The translations under genes and the position numbers were made by a program. Positions 17,253 to 26,113 of a DNA stretch of 64,000 nt are shown here, one piece after another (position 1 is the stretch's first letter; the number at the start of each line of letters is the position of its first letter). This stretch comes from Candidatus Latescibacterota bacterium (GTDB lineage: Bacteria; Krumholzibacteriota; Krumholzibacteriia; WVZY01), in the NCBI GenBank assembly GCA_011772205.1, contig WVZY01000032.1, positions 1-64,000 on the forward strand, written 5' to 3'. A model generated the notes under the pieces. The model did not search any database and had not been told where the DNA came from. It worked only from the letters and a program-made list of their open reading frames with translations.

Positions 17253-18428
17253 TTATCCTGCAATGCTGTACTCGTACTGCCCGCGGATTTCATCTCTTTC
17301 GGCGTAGCGGCTCGCGCGAAAAATGTGAGGATCGAACTCGGGTTCGCTTTTCCCTGTTATCATGTCGGCAGCCATGACTCCAACAGCGGGGCCGAGCTTG
17401 AATCCGTGACCACTAAATCCCGAACAAATGTAGAAACCGCTGTCGGGGGGCACTTCATCGACAATGGGGTGCCAGTCCGGCGTAATAGCATAGAGTGAAG
17501 CAAATCCGCCCCTGCTCTCACTCCGCTCTAAACCCGGGTAGCGTCGCACCAGTCGCTCACCCAGGTCCGAGACGAAGTCGAAATCGACACGCTCTATATA
17601 ATTATCGGGATCGACGACGGCATCGGCCTCGGATGGATCAACGAGGCCTGCCAGCGTCAAGTCGCCTGTCTCCGACCGGAAGTAGGTCGCGTTGACGAAA
17701 TCAGCAACAACGGGGTGCGACCCCTCATGATCGGCCGGACGCTTGAAGAAGGCAACCTGCACGCGGCAGGCGTTGATGGGTACTTCCACTCCGGCCATTC
17801 TGGCCACTTGCGCGCCCCAAGCGCCGGCGCAGTTCAAGACAACCGGCGTATCCAGCTCGTTCCTGGAGGTCTCGACACCGATAACCCTACCGCCCTCGAA
17901 CCGGACGCCTTTGGCCTCAGTTCCAGGGAAAACCGTAACGCCTAGACGGCGGGCGGCGCGCTCGTATGAAGTGACGGTGAGATGGGGATCCGCGTATCCG
18001 GAGTCCGGCTCGTAGGCTGCGGCCACTAGATCCGTAAAGGCCAATCCCGGCATGATCTCTCTTAGCGCCTCGGGAGCGACCAGCTCCGCCTGAATGCCTA
18101 TTCGGTGCTGCAGTGCCAGATTGGCTTGCAGGCCCTCTCGGTCTTTCGCATCTACTACAAGAACGAAGCCGGTCCGCCTAAAACCGCAGTCTCCTCCAAC
18201 TTGCTCCTCGAAGTCCTCGAAAACCCGAAGGCCATAGAGCGCCATGCGTGCAGTCAATTCGTTCGAGTAGTGCTGGCGAATAATTGCGGATGACCGGCCC
18301 GTGGGTCCTTCACCGATGGCCCCTTTCTCGACCAGGGCGATCTTCAGTCCGCGCCTGGCCAATTGAAGGGCGCTGCTGCATCCCATGATGCCTGCTCCTA
18401 TAATGACGGCGTCGTATGTTTGCCTCAT
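17253..18428 (-). CDS. FAD-dependent DAO-family oxidoreductase
   Basis: The 391-residue protein begins with the dinucleotide-binding motif VIIGAGIMGCSSALQLARRG, then LVEKGAIGEGPTGRSSAIIRQHY, the FAD-linked region of the D-amino-acid/sarcosine oxidase family. A second FAD motif, FYICSGFSGHGFKLGPAVG, lies near the end. The size and motifs match sarcosine oxidase beta-type or glycine/proline dehydrogenase-like enzymes, which oxidise secondary or N-methyl amino acids. It ends 340 bp before mdh, in the same direction. GGAGG upstream supports the ATG. The electron acceptor cannot be decided, because no alpha, gamma or delta subunit is adjacent. Confidence 0.85.
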   Translation of the reverse strand: MRQTYDAVIIGAGIMGCSSALQLARRGLKIALVEKGAIGEGPTGRSSAIIRQHYSNELTARMALYGLRVFEDFEEQVGGDCGFRRTGFVLVVDAKDREGLQANLALQHRIGIQAELVAPEALREIMPGLAFTDLVAAAYEPDSGYADPHLTVTSYERAARRLGVTVFPGTEAKGVRFEGGRVIGVETSRNELDTPVVLNCAGAWGAQVARMAGVEVPINACRVQVAFFKRPADHEGSHPVVADFVNATYFRSETGDLTLAGLVDPSEADAVVDPDNYIERVDFDFVSDLGERLVRRYPGLERSESRGGFASLYAITPDWHPIVDEVPPDSGFYICSGFSGHGFKLGPAVGVMAADMITGKSEPEFDPHIFRASRYAERDEIRGQYEYSIAG

Positions 18429-18686
18429 AAGGTATCCTCCGGACAGCTGAGCATCTTAGTTGCTCAGGTAGGCTTCGAGGGTCACGTCATGATCATCGTG
18501 TATCCACTTCGTCAGTAGGATCATCGGTTCAGGATATAGCATTGAACGCTACTATTACAAACACCAAAGGCACCGGAACAGGCAGTACAGGGAGTGTGCA
18601 CGTTTGGGAAGTTGGTGAGGAGAAAAGAAAAAGGCGGTTTCTCTCAGGAACTCAAAACCACGAAGGAGGATACATCGTTTTCAGGA

Positions 18687-21332
18687 CTAGACTTCGCTTT
18701 CTGAGGGAGGCGTTGCGTGGCCGGAATCGAAGAGGGAAGTGCTCGCCCTTGGCTTTTGAAAACTCCGAATGCGACCACTGTCACGCTCCTGATGCAAATC
18801 TCGCCACATCAGCTTCTCATTATGCTGTGACGAATCCGTCTTGATGACGATTGCCGTGATATCGTCTTGAAACACGTTCGCGCAGTGCTTGGTCACTTCG
18901 GTGTGCAGTGCTTCAACGATCTCCGCGGCACATTTGTCACGATTCGTCCTGACGATTGCAAGAGCGTGCTCGACTCCGAACGATGCGCCGTCCGAAGACT
19001 CCGCTTCTATTACTCCATCGGTGAGGAGCACAATGAGATCCCCTGGATCAAGGATTCGTGTTGAGGTTCGCTCAAAACGAGCATCCTCGAGAACACCCAG
19101 CGGCAGGCCCGTGCTCTCCAAAGTCGCTTTAACAGCGTTCTCCCGGTCGAGCAGGTAACATGTGGTATGACCTGCACTGGCATATTCAAATGAGCGCGTT
19201 TCGGGATCGAAACGAGCGAGTATCAGCGTCACGAAATCTTCCGCGCCGGTATCGTTTGCAATCAATAGGTTGGTAATTCTCAATATCTCGGCTATATCAA
19301 GATTCGATCGTGCGAGTGCATGGATATACGCCCTTGCTGAAGCCATGAGTAGAGCAGGGCCGAAACCATGCCCGCTTGCATCACCGACAACGAACACCAA
19401 TTTCCCATCGGGCATCTGCAGATAGTCGAAATAATCGCCGCCGGTCGCAACAGCCGGTCTCGATGCGCCGCCGATATCGATTCCGGCAACCGTCGGCGCC
19501 GCATTGGGGAAGAGCTTCTGTTGAATTTTTCTGGCAATATCGAGTTCTTCCCGGTTGGCTTTGAGCTGTCTCTCAGTCTCCTCCGCGCGCTTGCGCTGAG
19601 TAATATCCCGGGTGATGATGACTCCGCCGGCAAGATTTCCTTTTTCATCTCTTAGTGCCTGCCCGCCGACACTCAACCACGCCCCCTCCGGCTTTTTGGG
19701 ATTTCGAATGAACATCTCGACTTCGTCGGTGTTCTTCCCATGAATGGCGCGGACCAGAGGCAGCTCCTTGGTCGGATATGGAGTTTCACAGTCTGGTAAA
19801 AAGACACCATAGCGCGAAGCCCATTCCCCGGGATCCGTTTCAGTAGCGCCGACGCCAACCATTTCTTCTGCTGCAGCATTGAACATCAAGAACTGCCCCC
19901 TCTCGTCGGCGACGATCACCCCTTCACTCATACCGTTGAAAACCGATTTGAGAATCTTCGTTTGCTGAACGAGTGCTTCTTTGGATTCCAGAAGTCGTAC
20001 GTTCGTTTTTTGCAGCTCCTGCGCTGTCTTGAAAAGCTTCTCCTCCGTAAGCTTCAAATCGGTGATATCTTTACCGCTCGAGAGGAAATGGGTAATTTCT
20101 CCTCGTTCATTCCGAATAGGAGAAATGGTTTTCGCTTCGTAGAACAGGTCGCCGTTTTTCTTCTTGTTGATTACGACGCCTCTGTAAGGCTGTCCGGAGA
20201 GAATCATGTTCCACATGTCCTTGTAGAAAGCGGCGTCGTGCTTTCCCGATTTCAATATATTGCTTTTCTTTCCGATGAGTTCCTGCTCCGAATATCCGCT
20301 GATCTTCTCGAAGCTTGGATTGACTTCCAGAACAACTCCATTCAAATCGGTGATCATCCAATGATCCGCCGTTTGCCGAGAAGCTTTCTTATACTTGTGC
20401 AATCCCTTTTCGATTCGCTTGCGGTGAGCCACATCGGCCGCCAGCGAGAGAGTTGCGACCGCGATGACACCCACGAATCCCTGCAGGCTCAGGATCCCTT
20501 CGCTGTTGCCTTCACCTGCGAAGGGGCCGTAACCTTTTGCGCATCCCCAGACGGCTTCCACAGCGAGGAAGAAGATCACCGTAGCGGCCTCTCGCTGGCT
20601 GAAACGGACGGCAGGCCACATGAGGAGGGGGATAGATATGTAAGCCAAAGGCAGCCCCAAGCCGGCGTCCGTATACCAGCTTCCAAGAAAAAACTGCCCC
20701 GCGGCGATGAGAAGCAACAACAGTATCAATATCTCAGCCACTTGCCTGCGGTCCCATCCAGGCTTGGATCTTTGACACCATGCGATCAAAACGGGAGTCG
20801 TCACGAGAATGCCGGTTGTGTCACCCAGCCACCAAGTCGTCCAGGTCGATGCATAGCTGCCCCAACTTATGATGCCGTATGATGAGAGGCTAGCAACACC
20901 CAAAGTGGCGGCAATCACAGAGCTAAGAGCTGCGGGAAAGACTGCAAATTTGAAGATATTCTTCGCTTTTAGAAACAGATCGTCGAGACCGATGAGACGG
21001 TGCAGCAGGAATGCAGCTGCTACAGCCTCGAGCGTGGCCCCCGCACCGATGAGAGATCCAACCATCAAAGATTTGATGAGTGTCGCAGTGCTTGTCGGAT
21101 CGAAGAAGGCCCATGTATTCGCCAAGAGTGATCCGATCAAAATGCCCGGCCACAGTCGGTACCCAAACAGCAGGACAGCTGCCAGAGCGATCCCGGACGG
21201 GAACCACACCGCCGTCACGTTCCCGGGCGGAATCGCGAACACCTGGCCCAATCTCGCCATCACGTAATAGACTCCAACAAGAATCGCAGTTGCCAACAGA
21301 ACGTGCCATCCAGATCTAAGATTGTATTTCAT
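18687..21332 (-). CDS. MASE1-PAS-PAS-SpoIIE (PP2C) phosphatase
   Basis: The 881-residue protein starts with a MASE1-type membrane sensor (about 10-300, GNVTAVWFPSGIALAAVLLFG). Two PAS domains follow (about 325-435 and 455-580). The C-terminal domain (about 600-820) is SpoIIE/RsbU-like with metal-binding motifs GGDYFDYL, GDASGHG, LLTDGVIEAE and FQDDITAIV. Such proteins dephosphorylate an anti-anti-sigma factor in response to a signal, switching on a stress sigma factor or other partner. No anti-sigma or STAS gene lies nearby. The last 45 residues are a low-complexity polar tail. It is paired, across a 1.3-kb gap, with another large phosphatase of the same class. Confidence 0.92.
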   Translation of the reverse strand: MKYNLRSGWHVLLATAILVGVYYVMARLGQVFAIPPGNVTAVWFPSGIALAAVLLFGYRLWPGILIGSLLANTWAFFDPTSTATLIKSLMVGSLIGAGATLEAVAAAFLLHRLIGLDDLFLKAKNIFKFAVFPAALSSVIAATLGVASLSSYGIISWGSYASTWTTWWLGDTTGILVTTPVLIAWCQRSKPGWDRRQVAEILILLLLLIAAGQFFLGSWYTDAGLGLPLAYISIPLLMWPAVRFSQREAATVIFFLAVEAVWGCAKGYGPFAGEGNSEGILSLQGFVGVIAVATLSLAADVAHRKRIEKGLHKYKKASRQTADHWMITDLNGVVLEVNPSFEKISGYSEQELIGKKSNILKSGKHDAAFYKDMWNMILSGQPYRGVVINKKKNGDLFYEAKTISPIRNERGEITHFLSSGKDITDLKLTEEKLFKTAQELQKTNVRLLESKEALVQQTKILKSVFNGMSEGVIVADERGQFLMFNAAAEEMVGVGATETDPGEWASRYGVFLPDCETPYPTKELPLVRAIHGKNTDEVEMFIRNPKKPEGAWLSVGGQALRDEKGNLAGGVIITRDITQRKRAEETERQLKANREELDIARKIQQKLFPNAAPTVAGIDIGGASRPAVATGGDYFDYLQMPDGKLVFVVGDASGHGFGPALLMASARAYIHALARSNLDIAEILRITNLLIANDTGAEDFVTLILARFDPETRSFEYASAGHTTCYLLDRENAVKATLESTGLPLGVLEDARFERTSTRILDPGDLIVLLTDGVIEAESSDGASFGVEHALAIVRTNRDKCAAEIVEALHTEVTKHCANVFQDDITAIVIKTDSSQHNEKLMWRDLHQERDSGRIRSFQKPRASTSLFDSGHATPPSESEV

Positions 21333-21783
21333 TGCCAGCTCCTCGACGTCTCGTCTCGAAGGATTCCGAAAAGCCTGTACTAATAGGCTATGAAGACAAT
21401 AGGGAAACGCTGATCAGCCGAGCATGCTGAACTCCTCTGGCAAGAGACATGCGAGCGACCAGCGCAAAGAATACAGACTATCAGGAGTCTGTAAGTCCGA
21501 ATATAAAAGTCGTCAATACTTTAAGCAAACAGAAACACCGTGCGTGCATGGGAAAACTTGCTAGAATACTCTGGCTGGAAGTCCTGAGTCGAGAGCAGGT
21601 GGTAGGGCTGCCCAAAAAACAACTCCCGATGAAAAGCCAGAGCAGCCAGCGGCACTCGGTCTTACCGTGCTCCTGATAATAGCAGGATCACTCTTGATCG
21701 GTGGCTGAGTCACTTACAGCAGCTTGCAGAGCGCACGACTGGTCGACCCTGGCGGATTCGAAATAACGCCATCCTACTCGAAT
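21333..21783. other. Intergenic, no gene supported
   Basis: A 75-residue frame at 21449-21676 lacks motifs and a ribosome-binding site. A short hairpin AGCCT...AGGCT lies at about 21373-21390. Nothing else stands out. Confidence 0.45.
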
Positions 21784-22089
21784 CTACGCTTCTCGAACCG
21801 GGGAGGATCGGAAAAAGTCGCGGACCAGTTCGGTGTACAAGCCTGAATCGGCGTAAACGAACACTTCAATGCGCGGATCCGTTACGAGCGCGTTCAATAG
21901 GATGCGGATACTGATGATTGATATCTTGTGGATAAAATCGGAAAGTTGTGGATAAGATTGCGAGGCTGTGGATAAGTAGATATCAAAAAAACGAGAGATA
22001 ACCCCCAATCTTCCGTGTTGCGATTCGCCCATCAGAGGCCCACGCGGCAACCGCTTCGCTGAAAAATCACCTGAGAGCAGAGGGCACAC
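21784..22089 (-). CDS. Doubtful ORF spanning the DnaA boxes
   Basis: A 101-residue frame with a GTG start reads through all three DnaA boxes. Its C-terminal third (NALVTDPRIEVFVYADSG, then LYTELVRDFF) looks protein-like; the first two thirds do not. The 20-bp box period is not a multiple of three, so the boxes are not a coding repeat. It may be the tail of a decayed gene or no gene at all. Confidence 0.2.
   Translation of the reverse strand: MCPLLSGDFSAKRLPRGPLMGESQHGRLGVISRFFDIYLSTASQSYPQLSDFIHKISIISIRILLNALVTDPRIEVFVYADSGLYTELVRDFFRSSPVREA
21927..21975 (+). promoter_or_regulatory. Cluster of three perfect DnaA boxes
   Basis: TGTGGATAA, the complement of the DnaA box TTATCCACA, occurs at 21927-21935, 21947-21955 and 21967-21975. 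The start-to-start spacing is exactly 20 bp, all in one orientation. GATATC flanks the array on both sides (21919-21924 and about 21979-21984). About 140 bp to the right begins an AT-rich stretch. This is what a replication origin or a DnaA-titrating or regulatory site looks like; no dnaA, dnaN or parAB gene is in the window. Confidence 0.7.
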
Positions 22090-22104
22090 GCAAAGACAAG
22101 GGGT

Positions 22105-22205
22105 ACTCTCGTTGTTATAATTTTATCCGGCTCGAAAAAAACTTGTCAACAAAAAAATTCATATTCTCAAAATTATAGCCTCTCCAAAGACATTAAATTA
22201 TCCCT
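22105..22205. other. AT-rich segment next to the DnaA boxes
   Basis: It is visibly A+T-rich with runs such as GTTATAATTTTAT, AAAAAAACTTGTCAAC and AAAATTATAG, in contrast to its surroundings. It could be a duplex-unwinding element if the boxes mark an origin. The stretch on to 22396 shows only small inverted repeats (CGCATT-GAATGCG near 22289). Confidence 0.45.
22122..22150 (-). promoter_or_regulatory. Possible leftward sigma-70 promoter
   Basis: Read on the minus strand, TTGACA (22150-22145) is followed after 17 nt by GATAAA (22127-22122), with TAAAAT just beyond. Transcripts would cross the DnaA boxes toward the MASE1 phosphatase gene. Confidence 0.35.
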
Positions 22206-22396
22206 CTGACTTCAAGCAATTTCGAGATAGCGGCATTTGCAAACAACACAGGCTCGAAGTCAAAAGCGCTTCCAATGAACGCTCCATCGCATTGAATGCG
22301 CTTCAGTTAGCGTGCATCTCGCCGGCAACGAACCCCAACAAAGCAAACATATATTTTAATTCAACAAGAAGATACACGATACTCTGAAAGGAGTTT

Positions 22397-22483
22397 ATGA
22401 AGGAAGAGGCGGAAGGGATTAGATGCCAAAACGGTGTTCCCGGTGCCAGCTCAATCTCTGGTTGGCAATCGGGAACACCGTGA
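22397..22483 (+). CDS. Possible 28-residue leader-like peptide
   Basis: An ATG at 22397 follows AAAGGAG with only 3 nt spacing and reads MKEEAEGIRCQNGVPGASSI to a TGA at 22481. The second half of the frame coincides with a 12-bp-stem hairpin whose 3' arm ends at the stop codon. It could be a leader peptide, or the match may be chance. Confidence 0.2.
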   Translation: MKEEAEGIRCQNGVPGASSISGWQSGTP

Positions 22484-22571
22484 ACAGGCTAACGTCTCAG
22501 CCACCAGAGCAGATCTAGGAGGTAAATCCAGCTCATAGGCCACCCCCTTTAACAAGGGTTGGAATTTACCT
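22431..22571. ncRNA. Two large adjacent hairpins, candidate structured RNA or terminators
   Basis: Hairpin 1 pairs ACGGTGTTCCCG (22431-22442) perfectly with CGGGAACACCGT (22470-22481), with an inner TGCCA/TGGCA pair. Hairpin 2 pairs AGGTAAATCCA (22520-22530) with TGGAATTTACCT (22560-22571), one bulge, with inner ACCCCCTT/AAGGGT pairing. On the minus strand hairpin 1 is followed by TTTT, so it may simply terminate the upstream phosphatase gene. Hairpin 2 has no T-run. No known RNA family is recognised. Confidence 0.45.
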
Positions 22572-22650
22572 GCCATATACGAATTGGATCGTACGCGGTG
22601 GCTCGTGCAAAAAATGTTCCTGTTGATACCTCAAAGGGGTGCCAGAAGGT

Positions 22651-25143
22651 CTAAGAGCCTTTGTAATGGGCAATTACGGTGGTGATGTCATCGTCCTGAC
22701 GCCCGCCTCCAAAGGCGGTGACTTGATCAAAGAGGGCTTCTTGCAAGCTCTCAGGCGGCATGAATTTGTTCACCCGGAAAAACTCGATCAGGCGGGATTC
22801 TCCGAACTCCTCCTCTGTATCGCTTTTCTTTTGTTCGGTGATTCCATCTGTGTACAGACAAACCAAATCACCTACATTGATCTGAACTCTGCCTTCCTTG
22901 TATTTTCGATCCCTCTCGACACCCAACATCATCCCACCCTCGCTGAGGCGGTCGGTGTAATCCCGCTTAACGAGCAAGGGAGGACAGTGGCCGGCGTTCG
23001 AGAATCTCAACATCGAATTCTTTAGATCGATGACACCATAGAAAAAGGTCGCAAACTGTCCACTCTCCGCATTTTCACACAGGTATCGATTCAATGCCTC
23101 CGTCAATTCGCCGGGAGGCAACTGGTCCTTTAGTGCTATGTTTTTGAAAACAGCCTGGAGAGAAAACATCAGCATTGCCGCCGGAATTCCCTTGCCGCTA
23201 ACGTCTCCTACGGCAAGCGCAATATTATTGGAGTCCAACAGGAAGTAGTCGAAATAATCGCCTCCGACTTCTCTGGAACTCAACATTTGGCCGACGATAT
23301 CGATGGACGGATGCCTGGGCGGAGCCTTGGGCAGAAGGGAAAGCTGGATGTCCCGGGCAACGAGCACTTCTTTCATTAACCTTTCTTGCTCCATGGTTGC
23401 TTCATGGAGTGTCGCATTATCGAGGACGACGCCGAGATGTTCAGCGAACGTCTGCAGCAGCTCCGCATCTGCCCGGCTGTATGGAAGCTCGGATCGTTTC
23501 TCGCCTAGGAGCACAAAGCCAATCACATCCTCCAGCGATACGATGGGCAGGCAAACCGCTGCTTTTGTCGCGGTCAGAAACGCTCTCGAATCGGAATCGA
23601 AATTCCTCTGCTCCCAAACCTTATCCAGGTATTCAACCATCAGGGGTTTTCGATAACGGGAAAAGTACCTGGCCAGAAAGGAATTGGCGGTTATGGTCTT
23701 TGGAAGTGACGGAGAAGCTCCGGTCGCTTTTTCGAGAGAAAAATCTTCCTGACCCCGCTTAGTATATATCGCCACATACGATGGGCCGAGGAGCCTTTCC
23801 ACCCGATCGAAGAGGCAGTTGAAGATGTCATCCCTTCCGAGCTTTTTGGAGAGCTGCCGGTTGAACTCGACGACTTCCTCTTTGTATACATAATCTCCCC
23901 TGAAAAAGACGCGGTCAACGAGCCGCTGGACACGGTCCCTGGCAGGAGCGAATACAATGGATAAAACGAGGATGGCGAATATCGTGAAGCCCGAACGGCT
24001 CAAGTTGAATTCGCGCGTAAAGAAATCCCCAAGCATGTGGACGACCATGTAGTACACAGCAATGATTGCGCCCGTAAGGAATGCGTATACGAGGCTCTTC
24101 CGCATGACGACGTAGAGTTCGATTGCGCCGTGTTTGAGAATCGCGTAGGCGAATGATATCGAAATGAACGCCAAGCATAGAACGGATATCGATTCTCCCA
24201 GCGTATACGTTCCCGGGGATATTTGCCTCCATACGAGCACCGCTAGAAAAGGAACTATCCCGGCAACCGTTCCCGCAATGACGATCCGCAGGCGCCGCTT
24301 CTGCGCCGATGGGGAAGCCACGTAGTTCCGGATGAAGATCACGAGGGAAGCGACGAGATAAGCTGCTATATAAAGCGTCGTAACGGCGAGGATCAGTGTT
24401 ACGATTCCCTCGCTCTTCGGCATGAAGAAGAACTGTCTGATAACGAGATAACAATCCACTAGGTAGATCACCAAGGGAATGGCGAAGAGAAAAAGCGAGC
24501 GGAAAAGCTTCTTTCGCCCCCTGATTGGGTGAATCCAATCGGGAAATATAAGAAAGAAGTTCAGAAAGACTACGGGAAAACCCAGAATCGCGAGATCGTG
24601 GAACAGCTCGCCGAACAGCTGCAGGTGAGGAGATGCCACTACGGGACGATCCGTCAACAAGAATGCGATGAGCGTGCAGTTCAATGCGAACAAACCGCCA
24701 AGAAGGTCGGATCTCCGCAAATAGACCAGCACTCCAACGAGCAGAAACGTGAATGCAACGATGATGTAAGCAAAGTTCTTTCTGATCAGATGCGTCGGAA
24801 TCGCCGCGTAATCGACTACAACGTCGATAGTCTCGCCTTCTCGATGAATCGTATATTGCTGAGAAGAGAAATCTCTATTCGCGTGGACGAGATACCGGTA
24901 ATGGTTGAAATTCCTGACGCGGACTCCATCGATGGCAAAGATTTCGTCGCCGCGCTGAATATTGTTTCCGGCGTTGGGGCCAGCTTCTTCCACGTTCTGA
25001 ACGACGAGATTCTTCGTCTCGATACCGGAGTATGGGGTCTTCAGGACATCCCTGGAGCCCGGAAATTCGAGGATGACAACGGCGATAATGAACAATAAGA
25101 AGCAAATCCGGAGAACCATGCTGACGATCCGTCGGATTCCCAT
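22651..25143 (-). CDS. Membrane SpoIIE (PP2C) phosphatase with PDZ-like, 7TM and GAF domains
   Basis: The start is taken as the ATG at 25143, because AGGAGG lies 6 nt upstream and a membrane segment follows at once. The 830-residue product has one TM helix, an extracytoplasmic PDZ-like segment (about 40-115, VVQNVEEAGPNAGNNIQRGD, IFAIDGVRV), and about eight more hydrophobic segments (130-375). A GAF domain follows (about 430-590), then a C-terminal SpoIIE phosphatase (about 610-828) with GGDYFDYF, GDVSGKG, LYTDGITEQ and RQDDDITTV. It likely senses envelope conditions and dephosphorylates an anti-anti-sigma-like partner. None is encoded nearby. Confidence 0.9.
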   Translation of the reverse strand: MGIRRIVSMVLRICFLLFIIAVVILEFPGSRDVLKTPYSGIETKNLVVQNVEEAGPNAGNNIQRGDEIFAIDGVRVRNFNHYRYLVHANRDFSSQQYTIHREGETIDVVVDYAAIPTHLIRKNFAYIIVAFTFLLVGVLVYLRRSDLLGGLFALNCTLIAFLLTDRPVVASPHLQLFGELFHDLAILGFPVVFLNFFLIFPDWIHPIRGRKKLFRSLFLFAIPLVIYLVDCYLVIRQFFFMPKSEGIVTLILAVTTLYIAAYLVASLVIFIRNYVASPSAQKRRLRIVIAGTVAGIVPFLAVLVWRQISPGTYTLGESISVLCLAFISISFAYAILKHGAIELYVVMRKSLVYAFLTGAIIAVYYMVVHMLGDFFTREFNLSRSGFTIFAILVLSIVFAPARDRVQRLVDRVFFRGDYVYKEEVVEFNRQLSKKLGRDDIFNCLFDRVERLLGPSYVAIYTKRGQEDFSLEKATGASPSLPKTITANSFLARYFSRYRKPLMVEYLDKVWEQRNFDSDSRAFLTATKAAVCLPIVSLEDVIGFVLLGEKRSELPYSRADAELLQTFAEHLGVVLDNATLHEATMEQERLMKEVLVARDIQLSLLPKAPPRHPSIDIVGQMLSSREVGGDYFDYFLLDSNNIALAVGDVSGKGIPAAMLMFSLQAVFKNIALKDQLPPGELTEALNRYLCENAESGQFATFFYGVIDLKNSMLRFSNAGHCPPLLVKRDYTDRLSEGGMMLGVERDRKYKEGRVQINVGDLVCLYTDGITEQKKSDTEEEFGESRLIEFFRVNKFMPPESLQEALFDQVTAFGGGRQDDDITTVIAHYKGS

Positions 25144-25415
25144 GGCAAGCCTCCTGGGAACGCCTCGCAGGGGAGGATGTTTATCGTCCGAAGCGGAATA
25201 CGGTGCGAATTGCCCGTTCTCAGAGGCAAGCTTGCTGGGAAGCATCGAAGAGTGTCAATACGTTTTTGAACCGCTCCTGCGAGAGAACACCTCGCTCAGC
25301 GCTTCTTATTTCCGTGCGTACGGTTGTCGAGCCCGGCACAAAAGCCTTGCCCTGGGAGGTTGGAATATGCTATGTTGTTCGCGTTAACTCATTTAATAAG
25401 GAGGATTTATTCCGA

Positions 25416-26108
25416 ATGGCGACAAAACGAAGATTAAAAAAGAAGAAATTCAAAGAAGACCGCCTAGTCACCTACTCGGTCACCCTGTCCCGCTATGCCC
25501 AAGAGCATTTCAACCAGGTCATCACGGGAGTGGTTATCCTCCTCGCCGTCATCGCTGCGACGCTGCTGATCGTGCATTCGCGTCAAACGGCCGCCCGGGA
25601 TAGCGAGCGGTATCTCGGTGCCGCGCTCGCGCTCTACCGCCAGGGGGACGTCGCCGCTGCAAAAACGTCCTTCCAAGACGTCATCGATCGGTATTCCGGA
25701 ACGCGGGCCGGTAAGGTTGCCATGATTTTCAAAGGGGAATGCGATCTGAAGCTCGGCAACTTCGAGGAAGCGGCATCGGCGTATGACCAGTATCTCGAGA
25801 AATCTGATAAGTTTTCCGAGTTCAAAACGACCGCGACCATTGGCAAGGCAATTGCACTGGAAGGACAGATGAGGTATGCCGAGGCGGCGTCGACGCTGGA
25901 AGCATTAATCCAGGTGCTCGACGCCGAAGACCCGAGGCGCACGGAATCGCTTTACAGGGCCGGGCTCTTTTGCAAGAAGGCCGGCATGATGGAAAAAGCG
26001 ATTCAATACCTCACAGAGGTAGCAGAAGAGGGAATTGGCCCGTTCAAGGAAGAGGCCGAAATCGCTCTAGCAGCCATCAAAGCAGAAGTTCCCCGTCCCA
26101 AAGGATAA
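25416..26108 (+). CDS. YfgM-like membrane TPR protein
   Basis: The 230-residue protein has a basic N-terminus (RRLKKKKFKED), one TM helix (about 36-55, VITGVVILLAVIAATLLIV), and four or five TPR repeats in the periplasmic part (ALYRQGDVAAAKTSFQDVID, AASAYDQYLEK, ALEGQMRYAEAASTLEALI). This is the architecture of YfgM, an ancillary SecYEG/periplasmic chaperone subunit, and of YbgF-like tetratricopeptide proteins. AAGGAGG lies 11 nt before the ATG. The next gene begins 5 nt after the stop, so the pair is an operon. Confidence 0.75.
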   Translation: MATKRRLKKKKFKEDRLVTYSVTLSRYAQEHFNQVITGVVILLAVIAATLLIVHSRQTAARDSERYLGAALALYRQGDVAAAKTSFQDVIDRYSGTRAGKVAMIFKGECDLKLGNFEEAASAYDQYLEKSDKFSEFKTTATIGKAIALEGQMRYAEAASTLEALIQVLDAEDPRRTESLYRAGLFCKKAGMMEKAIQYLTEVAEEGIGPFKEEAEIALAAIKAEVPRPKG

Positions 26109-26113
26109 GCAAT

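Noticed and set aside
21927-21975. The 20-bp repeat as a coding repeat in the 101-residue frame
   Set aside because: The period is not a multiple of three and the repeated core exactly equals the DnaA box.
25341-25362. GGCAC...TTGC resembling a sigma-54 promoter before the YfgM-like gene
   Set aside because: The spacing between GG and GC is 12 nt instead of the required 10.
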